From: a virus
Strand: one strand, 5' to 3'
Virus record (IMG/VR): IMGVR_UViG_3300042987_000838
Span: 1-38,085 of that record
DNA: 38,085 nucleotides
Shown: in pieces, positions 14,688 through 21,518 of the stretch
Position numbering within the stretch: the first letter of the stretch is position 1
Layout: the number at the start of each line of letters is the position of its first letter
The notes under the pieces: generated by a model
What the model saw: the letters and a program-made list of their open reading frames with translations, nothing else
Told to the model about the DNA's origin: nothing
Database searches by the model: none
Made by a program: the position numbers and the translations under genes

Positions 14688-15092
14688 TTAGACTTTCCAG
14701 ACGGCCGCGGCATCCGCCGCTGGCGCGAACTTGATCCCGTCACGCCCGACGTAGGCGCCAACGGCTCCGAGACAGATCCCGAGCGCGAGCCCTCCCGGCA
14801 TCTGATGCGCCAGCAGGTCGCCGCGTTGCGCCGTAGTAAGCGTTCCGCGCTGAAGCCCAGCGTGCCGCTCGGTGAGTCCAAACACGCCGCCGTACTGCTT
14901 GAGCACGCGAGCCGCTCCGAGCGCCGAGAAGTAGCGCCCACGGATTCCGTCGGCAAAGTCTCGCCCGGTAGCCATGCGGACCCAATCGGCCGCGAATAGG
15001 CAGCAGTCGTTCGCGCCCCAGATGAAGCCGAGCGCACGGCGTTCCTCGATGAAGGTCGTGAGCAGCGCCGGCCATGTATCGTGCCGCTTCAT
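14688..15092 (-). CDS. NlpC/P60-like tail assembly protein (DUF6950-type)
   Basis: A 134-residue protein with the WGANDCCLFAADWV motif (about 25-38) that corresponds to the nucleophile Cys region of NlpC/P60 peptidases and of DUF6950 phage proteins. A later QRGDLLAH segment matches the GD turn. The second conserved His of active NlpC enzymes is not evident in the matching strand (LALGICLGAVGAYV), so activity is doubtful. It sits in the K/g14 slot just before the J-like gene, where such proteins help build or act at the tail tip. It is coupled by ATGA to the gene upstream. Confidence 0.75.
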   Translation of the reverse strand: MKRHDTWPALLTTFIEERRALGFIWGANDCCLFAADWVRMATGRDFADGIRGRYFSALGAARVLKQYGGVFGLTERHAGLQRGTLTTAQRGDLLAHQMPGGLALGICLGAVGAYVGRDGIKFAPAADAAAVWKV

Positions 15093-15724
15093 TCGTAGGT
15101 CTGCTTGCTCGTCTCGCCGCCGGCGTCCCAGTCGGTCGCCTGCGTCTGGTTCGGGTTGCCCCAGTAAATCGCCTTTTCCTGAATGTCGTTGACGAACTCA
15201 AGCCCGACGTCGCCGGGGAATAACTGCTGCTGCTCCTCGTCGGTGTAGCGGATCTCCCGCGGCCGCTTGAAATCCATCAACTTGGACTCCGCGGTCATCG
15301 TGATTTCGGCCGTGTTCCCGTCGTCGGTGATCTGCATCACGTCCATCCGGCCGGCGAAGACCGTCACGGGCGAGGCGATCAGCGTGCCAGCCGTAGGCGA
15401 GAGCGCGCCGAACATGATCGAGCACTCGCGGCCTTGGTAGTTCTCGGTCAGCGCCAGCGAGACGTTCGCCGTCGGTACGCCGGACAAGCGCAGCGTCAGC
15501 CCACGCGCCGCGAGGTCGGTCGTTTCCTCGAGCGGTGAGATGGTGCCGAGCGTTCCGAGCCCGAGGTAGGTCGTCGAGTTGTAGACGAGGTTGCCGTAGC
15601 CGCTCCAAAGGTAGACCGGCGTCGAGAAGGAAAGGCTCGCCAGCAGGACCGGCGCAAGCTGCGCGGTCGTGACCTCCGTGACCATTGAGGCCGAGAGCGA
15701 CCGGCCTGCGGTGGTGATGCTCAT
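15089..15724 (-). CDS. Tail tip hub protein, DUF2163/GTA g13-like
   Basis: A 211-residue beta-rich protein. The pattern TPVYLWSGYGNLVYN, YLGLGTLGTISPLEE, LTLRLSGVP, VFAGRMDVMQI and RYTDEEQQQLFPGD is typical of phage proteins in the lambda L / RcGTA g13 position. These form a ring between the distal tail protein and the J-like hub. It is joined to both neighbours by ATGA overlaps. An iron-sulphur Cys cluster like that of lambda L is not seen. The family name is by resemblance. Confidence 0.75.
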   Translation of the reverse strand: MSITTAGRSLSASMVTEVTTAQLAPVLLASLSFSTPVYLWSGYGNLVYNSTTYLGLGTLGTISPLEETTDLAARGLTLRLSGVPTANVSLALTENYQGRECSIMFGALSPTAGTLIASPVTVFAGRMDVMQITDDGNTAEITMTAESKLMDFKRPREIRYTDEEQQQLFPGDVGLEFVNDIQEKAIYWGNPNQTQATDWDAGGETSKQTYE

Positions 15725-16302
15725 GTCGCGATGTCCTCGACGATGGAGAAGCTGACGCCGTAGATCTTCGCGAGCTCGATCGACCAGTCGGTCTTCGATT
15801 CAGCGAGGCGGAAGACTCCGGTCGGGCTTGTGTAGGTGATCGCCGTTCCGGCTGAATAGCTCGAGCGCAAGACCGGGAACAAGTCGACGCTGCTCGTCGA
15901 GTTGACTTGGATGACCTTGTAGAGCGAGGTCGAGATTTGCAGCCAGTCTCCGACGGCGAAGGAGCCGCTCGCGCCCGAGAAGGTAAGCGTCGAGGTGTTG
16001 GCCGTAGCCGTTGAGACAGTCAGCGTCCCGCTCACGTTCCCTCGAGGAGACGGGTTCGCATAGTCCTGAAACAAGAAAGTGCCGCGCTGCGCTGCCAGCA
16101 GGAATCCAATCACGGCCTCGGCATCGGCTCGCACCATCGGCGGACATTCGACTTGCCCGAACCATCCCTGCCCGGGCCAATTGTATTGCTGCGTCTGAAG
16201 CGTGAACGGCGAGACGTTGCGCGAGACCGCCGACAATCCCGTAAGCGAAAGCCTCGAGATGCGGAAAGGCGACGGCGGCGTGAGTGGATAGGAGATAGCC
16301 AT
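15721..16302 (-). CDS. Distal tail protein-like
   Basis: A 193-residue protein, first of the tail-tip set after the tape measure. It contains NWPGQGWFGQVECPPMVRADAEAVIGFLL and AAQRGTFLFQDYAN in its first half, then a Ser/Thr-rich beta domain. The WpG..w..~v.lPpM pattern followed by a GTFL strand is common in phage distal tail or baseplate-ring proteins of the GTA g12 / lambda M position. The assignment leans on both sequence pattern and synteny. It overlaps the next gene by ATGA. Confidence 0.68.
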   Translation of the reverse strand: MAISYPLTPPSPFRISRLSLTGLSAVSRNVSPFTLQTQQYNWPGQGWFGQVECPPMVRADAEAVIGFLLAAQRGTFLFQDYANPSPRGNVSGTLTVSTATANTSTLTFSGASGSFAVGDWLQISTSLYKVIQVNSTSSVDLFPVLRSSYSAGTAITYTSPTGVFRLAESKTDWSIELAKIYGVSFSIVEDIAT

Positions 16303-16305
16303 AGG

Positions 16306-17670
16306 TCAGGCGAACGCTGCGCGATACGCGCCACCGCGGCGCACCATGTCGGGAATCTCGGCCTTCAGACGCTTGCGCTCGGCCTCGAGGATCGGGACGA
16401 GCTCTCCGCGGGAGACGCCGGAGGAGATGTTGTAATTGATCGTGACGCCGCCACCCATGCCGGACCCGCCTCCGCTTCCGAGCCGATGGTTCGGGATGAT
16501 GCTGCCGGAGGCAGTTGGCACGAATAGCTCGGGACCACGCTCGCCGACGATTGCCGGCTTGCCTCGTGTGATTTGTCCTCCGTTCGCGAATCCGGGGAAG
16601 CCCAGCGCCTGACCTAGATTGACCGGAGCCCCGACATTCACACCAGCGAGCGGGTTTGCGATCAGGAAAGACGATAGCTTCGAGGCGAGTCTTTTGGTTA
16701 CGGTCTCGAAGAATACGAGCTTGAGGATCTGCGAAAGCATTTCCTTGAGCACGTTGATGAACTTTCCGCCCTCGAAGATCGCCGTCTGGAAGCTGTCGGC
16801 AACCACGCTTCCAATCTGCTTTTCCAAGGAGTAGCGGCTCTCGAGTAACGGAAGGAGTTCCTTATCAATCCGGTTCCTTTCCGCTCGGAACATATTCTGG
16901 TCCGCGAGACCTTGGTCGGTTGACTTGTCCGCTTGCGCGATTTCTCGCGTGAGCTCGAGACGAGCTTGGAGCAAATCCTTGATAACCTTGGATTCGTCGC
17001 GCTCGACTCCCACCGCGGCGTTTAACTGCACGCGCAAGGCGCGTTGTTCCTCGATCAGATCAATCTCGTCTTCTTGTAATTTGTTAGCCGCGGCCTTGAG
17101 ATCTCCGCGAGCCTTCTCGAGTTCGAGCGTAGCTTGAGCTACGGCAAGATCGTCCTTCGCCATCTTGATTCGGTTCTCTGCTGCCTGAACCTGCGTCCGC
17201 AGATAGGCGACCCTTGCTCCGTCGTTCTGTAGCAAGAGATCGTTCTGGACGATCTGCTTTTCGATCTCGCTGTTTATGTCCTTAACCTGATCCAGCACTC
17301 GCTCGTTGCGTACTGCAACCGCATCTGCCGCCGTCGTCGTGCTTCCAAATGCCTTGGATAGCATCGTCGCCAACTTGCCGACCGAGATCTGAATGTTTTG
17401 GACCGCCTTATCGTAAAGACTCGTAGCCTTCGTCAGCGAATCAACCTCCTCCTGCGTCAGCCCCATCTTGGCGCCCGACTTTTCAGCCTCTGCCATTGCG
17501 GCGTTCAGCCGACGCACTCCGTTGATTGCGGCTTGGAATCCAAAAAACGAAGTCAGTTGCTTCGAGATGTCTCGCGCAAAGTTGTTCGTTTTCTGCAACG
17601 AGTTCTGCACGCTGGCGAAAGCCGCCCGCGTCTGATCTACCGCCCGGAGTGTGAATGTCGCGCTAGCCAT
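16306..17670 (-). CDS. Tape measure protein
   Basis: A 454-residue protein with an N-terminal TFTLRAVDQTRAAFASVQ segment common to tape measures and long helical coiled coil (about 130-300, rich in Ala, Gln, Glu, Lys). A hydrophobic helix lies near 310-345 (LSQILKLVFFETV). The C-terminal FANGGQITRGKPAIVGERGPELFVP pattern (about 375-400) is the commonest tape-measure signature, followed by a Gly-rich run. It is short for the family. By the usual 0.15 nm per residue rule the tail would be about 70 nm. It follows the frameshifted chaperone gene as expected. Confidence 0.88.
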   Translation of the reverse strand: MASATFTLRAVDQTRAAFASVQNSLQKTNNFARDISKQLTSFFGFQAAINGVRRLNAAMAEAEKSGAKMGLTQEEVDSLTKATSLYDKAVQNIQISVGKLATMLSKAFGSTTTAADAVAVRNERVLDQVKDINSEIEKQIVQNDLLLQNDGARVAYLRTQVQAAENRIKMAKDDLAVAQATLELEKARGDLKAAANKLQEDEIDLIEEQRALRVQLNAAVGVERDESKVIKDLLQARLELTREIAQADKSTDQGLADQNMFRAERNRIDKELLPLLESRYSLEKQIGSVVADSFQTAIFEGGKFINVLKEMLSQILKLVFFETVTKRLASKLSSFLIANPLAGVNVGAPVNLGQALGFPGFANGGQITRGKPAIVGERGPELFVPTASGSIIPNHRLGSGGGSGMGGGVTINYNISSGVSRGELVPILEAERKRLKAEIPDMVRRGGAYRAAFA

Positions 17671-18150
17671 GATGACGTTTCGTCACTTGTTGCTGATAGT
17701 GGAAGTAGGCGAGCCAGCCTTGGAGTTCAGATTCCGGCATCGCCAAGACCTCGTGCGCGAACTTGCCGAGTTTTTCCGCGAGAGCATAGACGGCGAGGAA
17801 GTCGGCGGCTTCCCCGCCGTGAATCAGTTTTTTAGTTCTTCGACCTTCGGGCTCTCGTCGGCAAGGATCGCGTTTGCGACCCGTCCGATCACGTTGGAAT
17901 CAGCCTTGGTCAAGAGCGTCGGGCGGTCCTCGATCGTGAAGAGCTTCTCGCCGTTTGCGTTCGTGGCTTTCATCACGAGGACGTCGACGAGGAGCTCCAT
18001 GTCATTCTCTCGGCTCTTGCGGTAGAGGCGGTTCTTCTCGGCCAGCGTGACCGGAGTCGAGAAAATGGTCAGTTTCCATTCAGGCACCTCGATGCGCTTG
18101 GTGCCGAGTGAGGCGAAGTGTTCGCGGACTAGGTCGATGGGTGAAGCCAT
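17663..18150 (-). CDS. Tail assembly chaperone, -1 frameshift product (gpGT-like)
   Basis: The 108-residue zero-frame protein ends EELKN-stop right on an A AAA AAC slippery heptamer at 17833-17827. A -1 shift continues for 54 residues: it starts LIHGGEAADFLAVYALAEK, contains MPESELQGWLAYF, ends KRHHG and stops at TAG 17665-17663, five bases before the tape-measure ATG at 17670. A GGCGG/CCGCC hairpin lies about eight bases after the slip site. This gives a 162-residue fusion. The G/GT pair is established for lambda and many siphophages, where the ratio of the two proteins controls tape-measure loading. The extension is too short to appear as an independent ORF. Confidence 0.88.
17824..18150 (-). 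CDS. Tail assembly chaperone, short form (gpG-like)
   Basis: This is the zero-frame product of 108 residues, lying between the tail tube and tape-measure genes as lambda G does. It is acidic with a VRTHF-like N terminus (REHFASLGTKRIEVPEWK) and central helices containing KNRLYRKSRENDMELLVDVLVMKA. The C-terminal PKVEELKN overlies the frameshift site. It binds the tape measure during tail assembly together with the longer frameshift form. Confidence 0.85.
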   Translation of the reverse strand: MASPIDLVREHFASLGTKRIEVPEWKLTIFSTPVTLAEKNRLYRKSRENDMELLVDVLVMKATNANGEKLFTIEDRPTLLTKADSNVIGRVANAILADESPKVEELKN

Positions 18151-18158
18151 GCGTCACC

Positions 18159-18545
18159 TCAAACCGTCAAAGTCGAGAGCGTGCCGTTGCCTTCAATCGA
18201 GATCGAACCTTCGACCATGCCGTCGAACGCGGCCGAGATGTCGAACTTGGTCACGATGCCGGCGCCCGAATAGTAGACGTCGGTTGAGTCGGCGCCTTCC
18301 GGGTACAGGTTGACCGTGACGGCCGATCCGATCGTGAGCGCGATCTGGCCGGCGTCGGTTTCGTCCCAGTAGAGGTCGCCCGAGACGCTCCACGTTTTCA
18401 TCGTGGCGCGGCGGGTGCGGTAGATGTCGCCGATCACGGAGTCCTCGACGACGTCGGAGGAGTGAGCCAGCGCGTAGTTGCGGAGCTCGCCGATGGTGGT
18501 CGACGAGATTCGGACGGTGCCTTCTCGGCCTAGATGGTTAGCCAT
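18159..18545 (-). CDS. Major tail tube protein
   Basis: A 128-residue protein, almost wholly beta-strand in character: RISSTTIGELRNYAL, SVSGDLYWDETDAGQIAL, VTVNLYPEG, FDISAAFDGMVEGSISIEGNG. Gly-rich turns and the GSISIEGNG closing strand are typical of small siphophage tail tube subunits, which form hexameric rings around the tape measure. It lies just upstream of the chaperone gene, as expected. It has no Ig-like extension. Confidence 0.82.
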   Translation of the reverse strand: MANHLGREGTVRISSTTIGELRNYALAHSSDVVEDSVIGDIYRTRRATMKTWSVSGDLYWDETDAGQIALTIGSAVTVNLYPEGADSTDVYYSGAGIVTKFDISAAFDGMVEGSISIEGNGTLSTLTV

Positions 18546-18546
18546 G

Positions 18547-18978
18547 TCAGTCGGTGGTTAAATAGATGCAGTTGAAGTTGTGGCGAGCGACGCCCCAGCG
18601 CACGTTCTCGTCGGGTTCGATCACATAATCGACGCTCGTCAAATGAGTATCGCGGCAGACACCGCCGAGAGTGACGTCCGACAAAACCGCGGCCTCGACC
18701 GCAGCCGAGCCCGTGTCGAAGAGCGTGTCGATCGCGGTCGTCGACGTCTGCGCCGTAAAGTATTCAACGACGACTTGCAGGACGCGGTACTGGTCGCGGT
18801 TGGAAGGCGCCAGCGTGCGGACCTCGATGTCCTCGTGAATGGCGTAGATCGCGCAGGATGGAAAGGAGATGCTCGCAAGCGTGTTGTTCCGCCCTTGCAG
18901 GATGTTCGCCGTCGGGACGACCGAGGCGCCCGTGAGCGCGTTGGCAATGGCGTTGCGGATGTCGGTGCGGGTGCTCAT
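18547..18978 (-). CDS. Tail terminator-like protein
   Basis: A 143-residue protein one base downstream of the following gene in transcription order. The N-terminal helix RTDIRNAIANALTG, the central TLAPSNRDQYRVLQVVVEYFT and the Ala-rich helix AIDTLFDTGSAAVEAAVL form the alternating pattern of gpU/HK97 gp10-type tail terminators. These cap the tail tube and join the head. Placement directly before the tail tube gene is the usual one. No catalytic residues are expected. Confidence 0.7.
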   Translation of the reverse strand: MSTRTDIRNAIANALTGASVVPTANILQGRNNTLASISFPSCAIYAIHEDIEVRTLAPSNRDQYRVLQVVVEYFTAQTSTTAIDTLFDTGSAAVEAAVLSDVTLGGVCRDTHLTSVDYVIEPDENVRWGVARHNFNCIYLTTD

Positions 18979-19859
18979 CGCGGCATATTCTCCTGAACGC
19001 GGCCGGCTCCGTCAACGCGGGCAAATCCTAGGTTGACCGCTCGGTTGGCAAGGATCGCGTCGACCTTCTTGAGAGTGATCTTGGCTCGGAAATCCAATCC
19101 AGCCTGCACGAACCGTTCAGCGTTCGGGATCTTGATGTTGGTCGCCGTTCCCGTGACGAATGGATTTGAGCCGGTGAAGTTATGCGACTGCGTGCCGGCC
19201 TTCTGCGCGTGACGTCGGACCCACGCCGGAACGCGTTGACCGCACGCCAGAGCGGCTTGAGCGAAGCCGGCTTTAGACCAGCCGACGTTCGACTGCACCT
19301 GACGCAAATACTGGTCGGCGGCGGAATCGCTGATCCACATCTGGTCCTGAACCTTCCACCGTCCGATCGTGCTTTGTGAGACGAACGGGATGCGGCCGTA
19401 TTTGTTCCGGTATCGCAGATGGAAGTTCTTCATCTCCTCCGTCGATGCGTTCTGTTTCCAGAACTTGAAATAGATGCGGATTGTCTTCGACCGTTCCCAT
19501 CCAAGTCTTACGGCTGCGGTCTGCGTCCTTGCTCGCTTCGGCGGTTGCAGCGTTGAACTTCCGATCCGCTGGAAGAGACCGATTGAGGCGTAGCGCGCAC
19601 CGCTCTTTCTTCGGCCTCCGAAGAGGTCGGACTTGATGGCGTTCTCGCCCTGCTGCTGCGCGGCCTTGGCAAGCCCGGATGACTTCGGTTTCGCCGTCGT
19701 TCCTGCGTTCGCGGTGGTCGGCGGGATAATCATCATTATCGAGCGCGCCACGTTTCCGCCCTCCTGCTTGATGACTTTCCCAAGATCGACGCGAGCAGCC
19801 TGCGCAAGTCGCTCAAGCGCGAAATCCAGCTTCGCCGAATTGAGCGTGACCGAGATCAT
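18975..19859 (-). CDS. Head-tail / minor tail protein, extended HK97 gp10-like
   Basis: A 294-residue protein starting at the ATG at 19859, fixed by ATGA overlap; a longer open frame to 20189 runs through the upstream gene and is rejected. The N terminus (LNSAKLDFALERLAQAARVDLGKVIKQEGG then SIMMIIPPTT) resembles HK97 gp10-type neck proteins, but the total length is about twice the usual. The middle is basic and aromatic (RIYFKFWKQN). It lies between the joining protein and the tail terminator. The extra half has no recognised domain and may add a decoration or assembly function. Confidence 0.62.
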   Translation of the reverse strand: MISVTLNSAKLDFALERLAQAARVDLGKVIKQEGGNVARSIMMIIPPTTANAGTTAKPKSSGLAKAAQQQGENAIKSDLFGGRRKSGARYASIGLFQRIGSSTLQPPKRARTQTAAVRLGWERSKTIRIYFKFWKQNASTEEMKNFHLRYRNKYGRIPFVSQSTIGRWKVQDQMWISDSAADQYLRQVQSNVGWSKAGFAQAALACGQRVPAWVRRHAQKAGTQSHNFTGSNPFVTGTATNIKIPNAERFVQAGLDFRAKITLKKVDAILANRAVNLGFARVDGAGRVQENMPR

Positions 19860-20176
19860 ATGACCTTTGCGACGTCGATTTCGCAGCCCGTCCCCTCGGC
19901 ATCGAACCGGACCTGTTCGACGAAGTAGGTCACGCCGGCCCGGACGAGCGTCTGCGTGACGGCCGGAGTGCCGGTGACTTGTGAGGTCGTGAAGAAGACC
20001 GTGAACTTGACGTCGTCTCGGCGCTGATCCTCGAACTCCGAAAACATATTCCGAGACGAAGCCCAGACGCCGGTCACGCTCGAGCCCAGATACGAAAAGG
20101 TGATGCCGGCTTGCTCGAGGATGCCGGCGTAGTCGTAAGCCAGTTGCGCAGGATCGAAGTCGCGGACCGTCGCCAT
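19856..20176 (-). CDS. Head-tail joining protein
   Basis: A 106-residue protein with YDYAGILEQAGITFSYLGSSVTGVW at the N terminus and beta strands after it (DVKFTVFFTTSQV, TYFVEQVRFDAEG). Such short alpha/beta proteins after the capsid gene usually act as head-completion or stopper proteins (HK97 gp7-like). It is separated from the capsid gene here by the glycosyltransferase cassette. Its stop forms an ATGA overlap with the next gene. Confidence 0.65.
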   Translation of the reverse strand: MATVRDFDPAQLAYDYAGILEQAGITFSYLGSSVTGVWASSRNMFSEFEDQRRDDVKFTVFFTTSQVTGTPAVTQTLVRAGVTYFVEQVRFDAEGTGCEIDVAKVI

Positions 20177-20178
20177 AT

Positions 20179-20892
20179 CTAATCGTCAACTGTCACAATT
20201 CTTGACGCTGCCGAGAAGGCGTCATCTTGCGCCACGCCCGAGGAAACGTGCCAGAAGCTCGAGCGAACGGCGCCCGCGATGACGCACGGCGCCGAGTTGA
20301 TGGCGAACATCTCCTCCGCGTCACGGATCAGTCTCGGCAAATGCCCCGGCGAACGCGCCTCGAGAATCCAGTTGCTCGGCATCCCGCTGGCGATGAGGTC
20401 GGACGCCTGACGCGAGTCTGCCAGCACGACGAGCGGCCGCTTCGCGACCAGCCGGCACGCCTTCACGAGAGCCGAGAACGAGTGCCGCCGTCCTTGGCTG
20501 TAGCCGAACGGAGCGAATAGGCAGACCGCACGCGGGAAGCCGTACTCTTCCAAGCCGTCCGTCTTGTCGATCGCATCGAAGACCGGCCGCTGATCGAGGT
20601 TCGCGAACTCCGGTTCAATCCCGAAGACGAAGTCTCCCCACGACTTACCGCTCGCACGGAAGGCATCGTATCGCTGCGGCCAGATTTGCAGGTCGATCAC
20701 GCGGTCGAATTGATGCTCGGCGCGGGCGTTCGGAGCGGACGGCCACGCATAGGTCACGGCGTCGAAGATCCCGCGGTACCGCTCCAAGCACTCGACGCAA
20801 ACGTGGTGACCTTGGCCGGCCAAGTGACGGGCGATCGGCAGGACACGGATGATGTCTCCGAGCCTTTCGTGGTAGATGATGCAGACCTTCAC
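20179..20892 (-). CDS. GT9-like glycosyltransferase (heptosyltransferase type)
   Basis: A 237-residue protein starting at a GTG at 20892 (GTGA overlap with the methyltransferase stop). It opens VKVCIIYHERLGDIIRVLPIARHLAGQGH, the pattern of ADP-heptose:LPS heptosyltransferases, where the GD-x-x-x-x-x-P motif begins the first Rossmann domain. The end, FAINSAPCVIAGAVRSSFWHV, matches the GT9 acceptor/donor-site signature (iNSAp.hiA). It is shorter than host GT9 enzymes (about 320-350), so one domain is reduced. Its substrate is unknown: phage DNA, capsid and cell-surface sugars are all possible. Confidence 0.72.
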   Translation of the reverse strand: MKVCIIYHERLGDIIRVLPIARHLAGQGHHVCVECLERYRGIFDAVTYAWPSAPNARAEHQFDRVIDLQIWPQRYDAFRASGKSWGDFVFGIEPEFANLDQRPVFDAIDKTDGLEEYGFPRAVCLFAPFGYSQGRRHSFSALVKACRLVAKRPLVVLADSRQASDLIASGMPSNWILEARSPGHLPRLIRDAEEMFAINSAPCVIAGAVRSSFWHVSSGVAQDDAFSAASRIVTVDD

Positions 20893-21518
20893 GCCTTGAA
20901 GACCATCGTGAGGATGTTCGGCCAGTCGCCATCGTTCTTGCGGACGGCGTCCTCCGGCGAGCCGATGAAGATCGGGCGCAGGTCGTTGCCTTGCATAGCC
21001 GCCGCAAGCGAGTCCGGCGTGAAGTGCCAGAGATGCTCGCCCGGCCGGCGGTGTTTCCATCGGTAGAACCAGTCGTGGCCGAGGCTCGGATGATACCACG
21101 GCACCGAGACAATCGCGCCACGCGCCTCGAATCGCGGCAGGTGCTCGAAGTGCTCGAGCGAGTCGAAGAAGGTCACGACCGGCCATTCGGTCTCCCGCCA
21201 CCGCGGCTCGAGCTTGACGAAGTCCGGCGCCGGATACGGCGACACGTCGAAGCCGTGGCAACTGATGCCCGGCTTGATCTCGCGCACTGCCCGCAGGAAT
21301 GAGCCCGTGCCGTAGCCGATGTCGCAGACGGAATCCGCTTTCGGGAACAAGCGGTGGAACAGTTCGGCGCGAATCCTCGAGAGCTCCTTCTCCGGGTATT
21401 TCTCATACCTCGCGACGTAGGCGTGATCGTAGCGCGCCGTGATCTCACGGCTGAACGAGGCGACCGCTCCCGTGATCTCGTCGACGTAATACTCCGACTC
21501 GAAGGCGACCGTGCTCAT
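20889..21518 (-). CDS. Class I SAM-dependent methyltransferase
   Basis: A 209-residue enzyme starting at the ATG at 21518 (ATGA overlap; a second ATG four codons upstream is less likely). Motif I VCDIGYGTGSF is at 64-74, the acidic end of strand 2 is FDVSP at 90-94, and VTFFDSLEHFEHL supplies the motif IV/V region. A WKHRRPGEHLWHF segment follows. This is the methyltransf_23 pattern of small-molecule and sugar O-methyltransferases rather than of DNA methylases. Between two glycosyltransferases it probably methylates a sugar. Confidence 0.82.
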   Translation of the reverse strand: MSTVAFESEYYVDEITGAVASFSREITARYDHAYVARYEKYPEKELSRIRAELFHRLFPKADSVCDIGYGTGSFLRAVREIKPGISCHGFDVSPYPAPDFVKLEPRWRETEWPVVTFFDSLEHFEHLPRFEARGAIVSVPWYHPSLGHDWFYRWKHRRPGEHLWHFTPDSLAAAMQGNDLRPIFIGSPEDAVRKNDGDWPNILTMVFKA

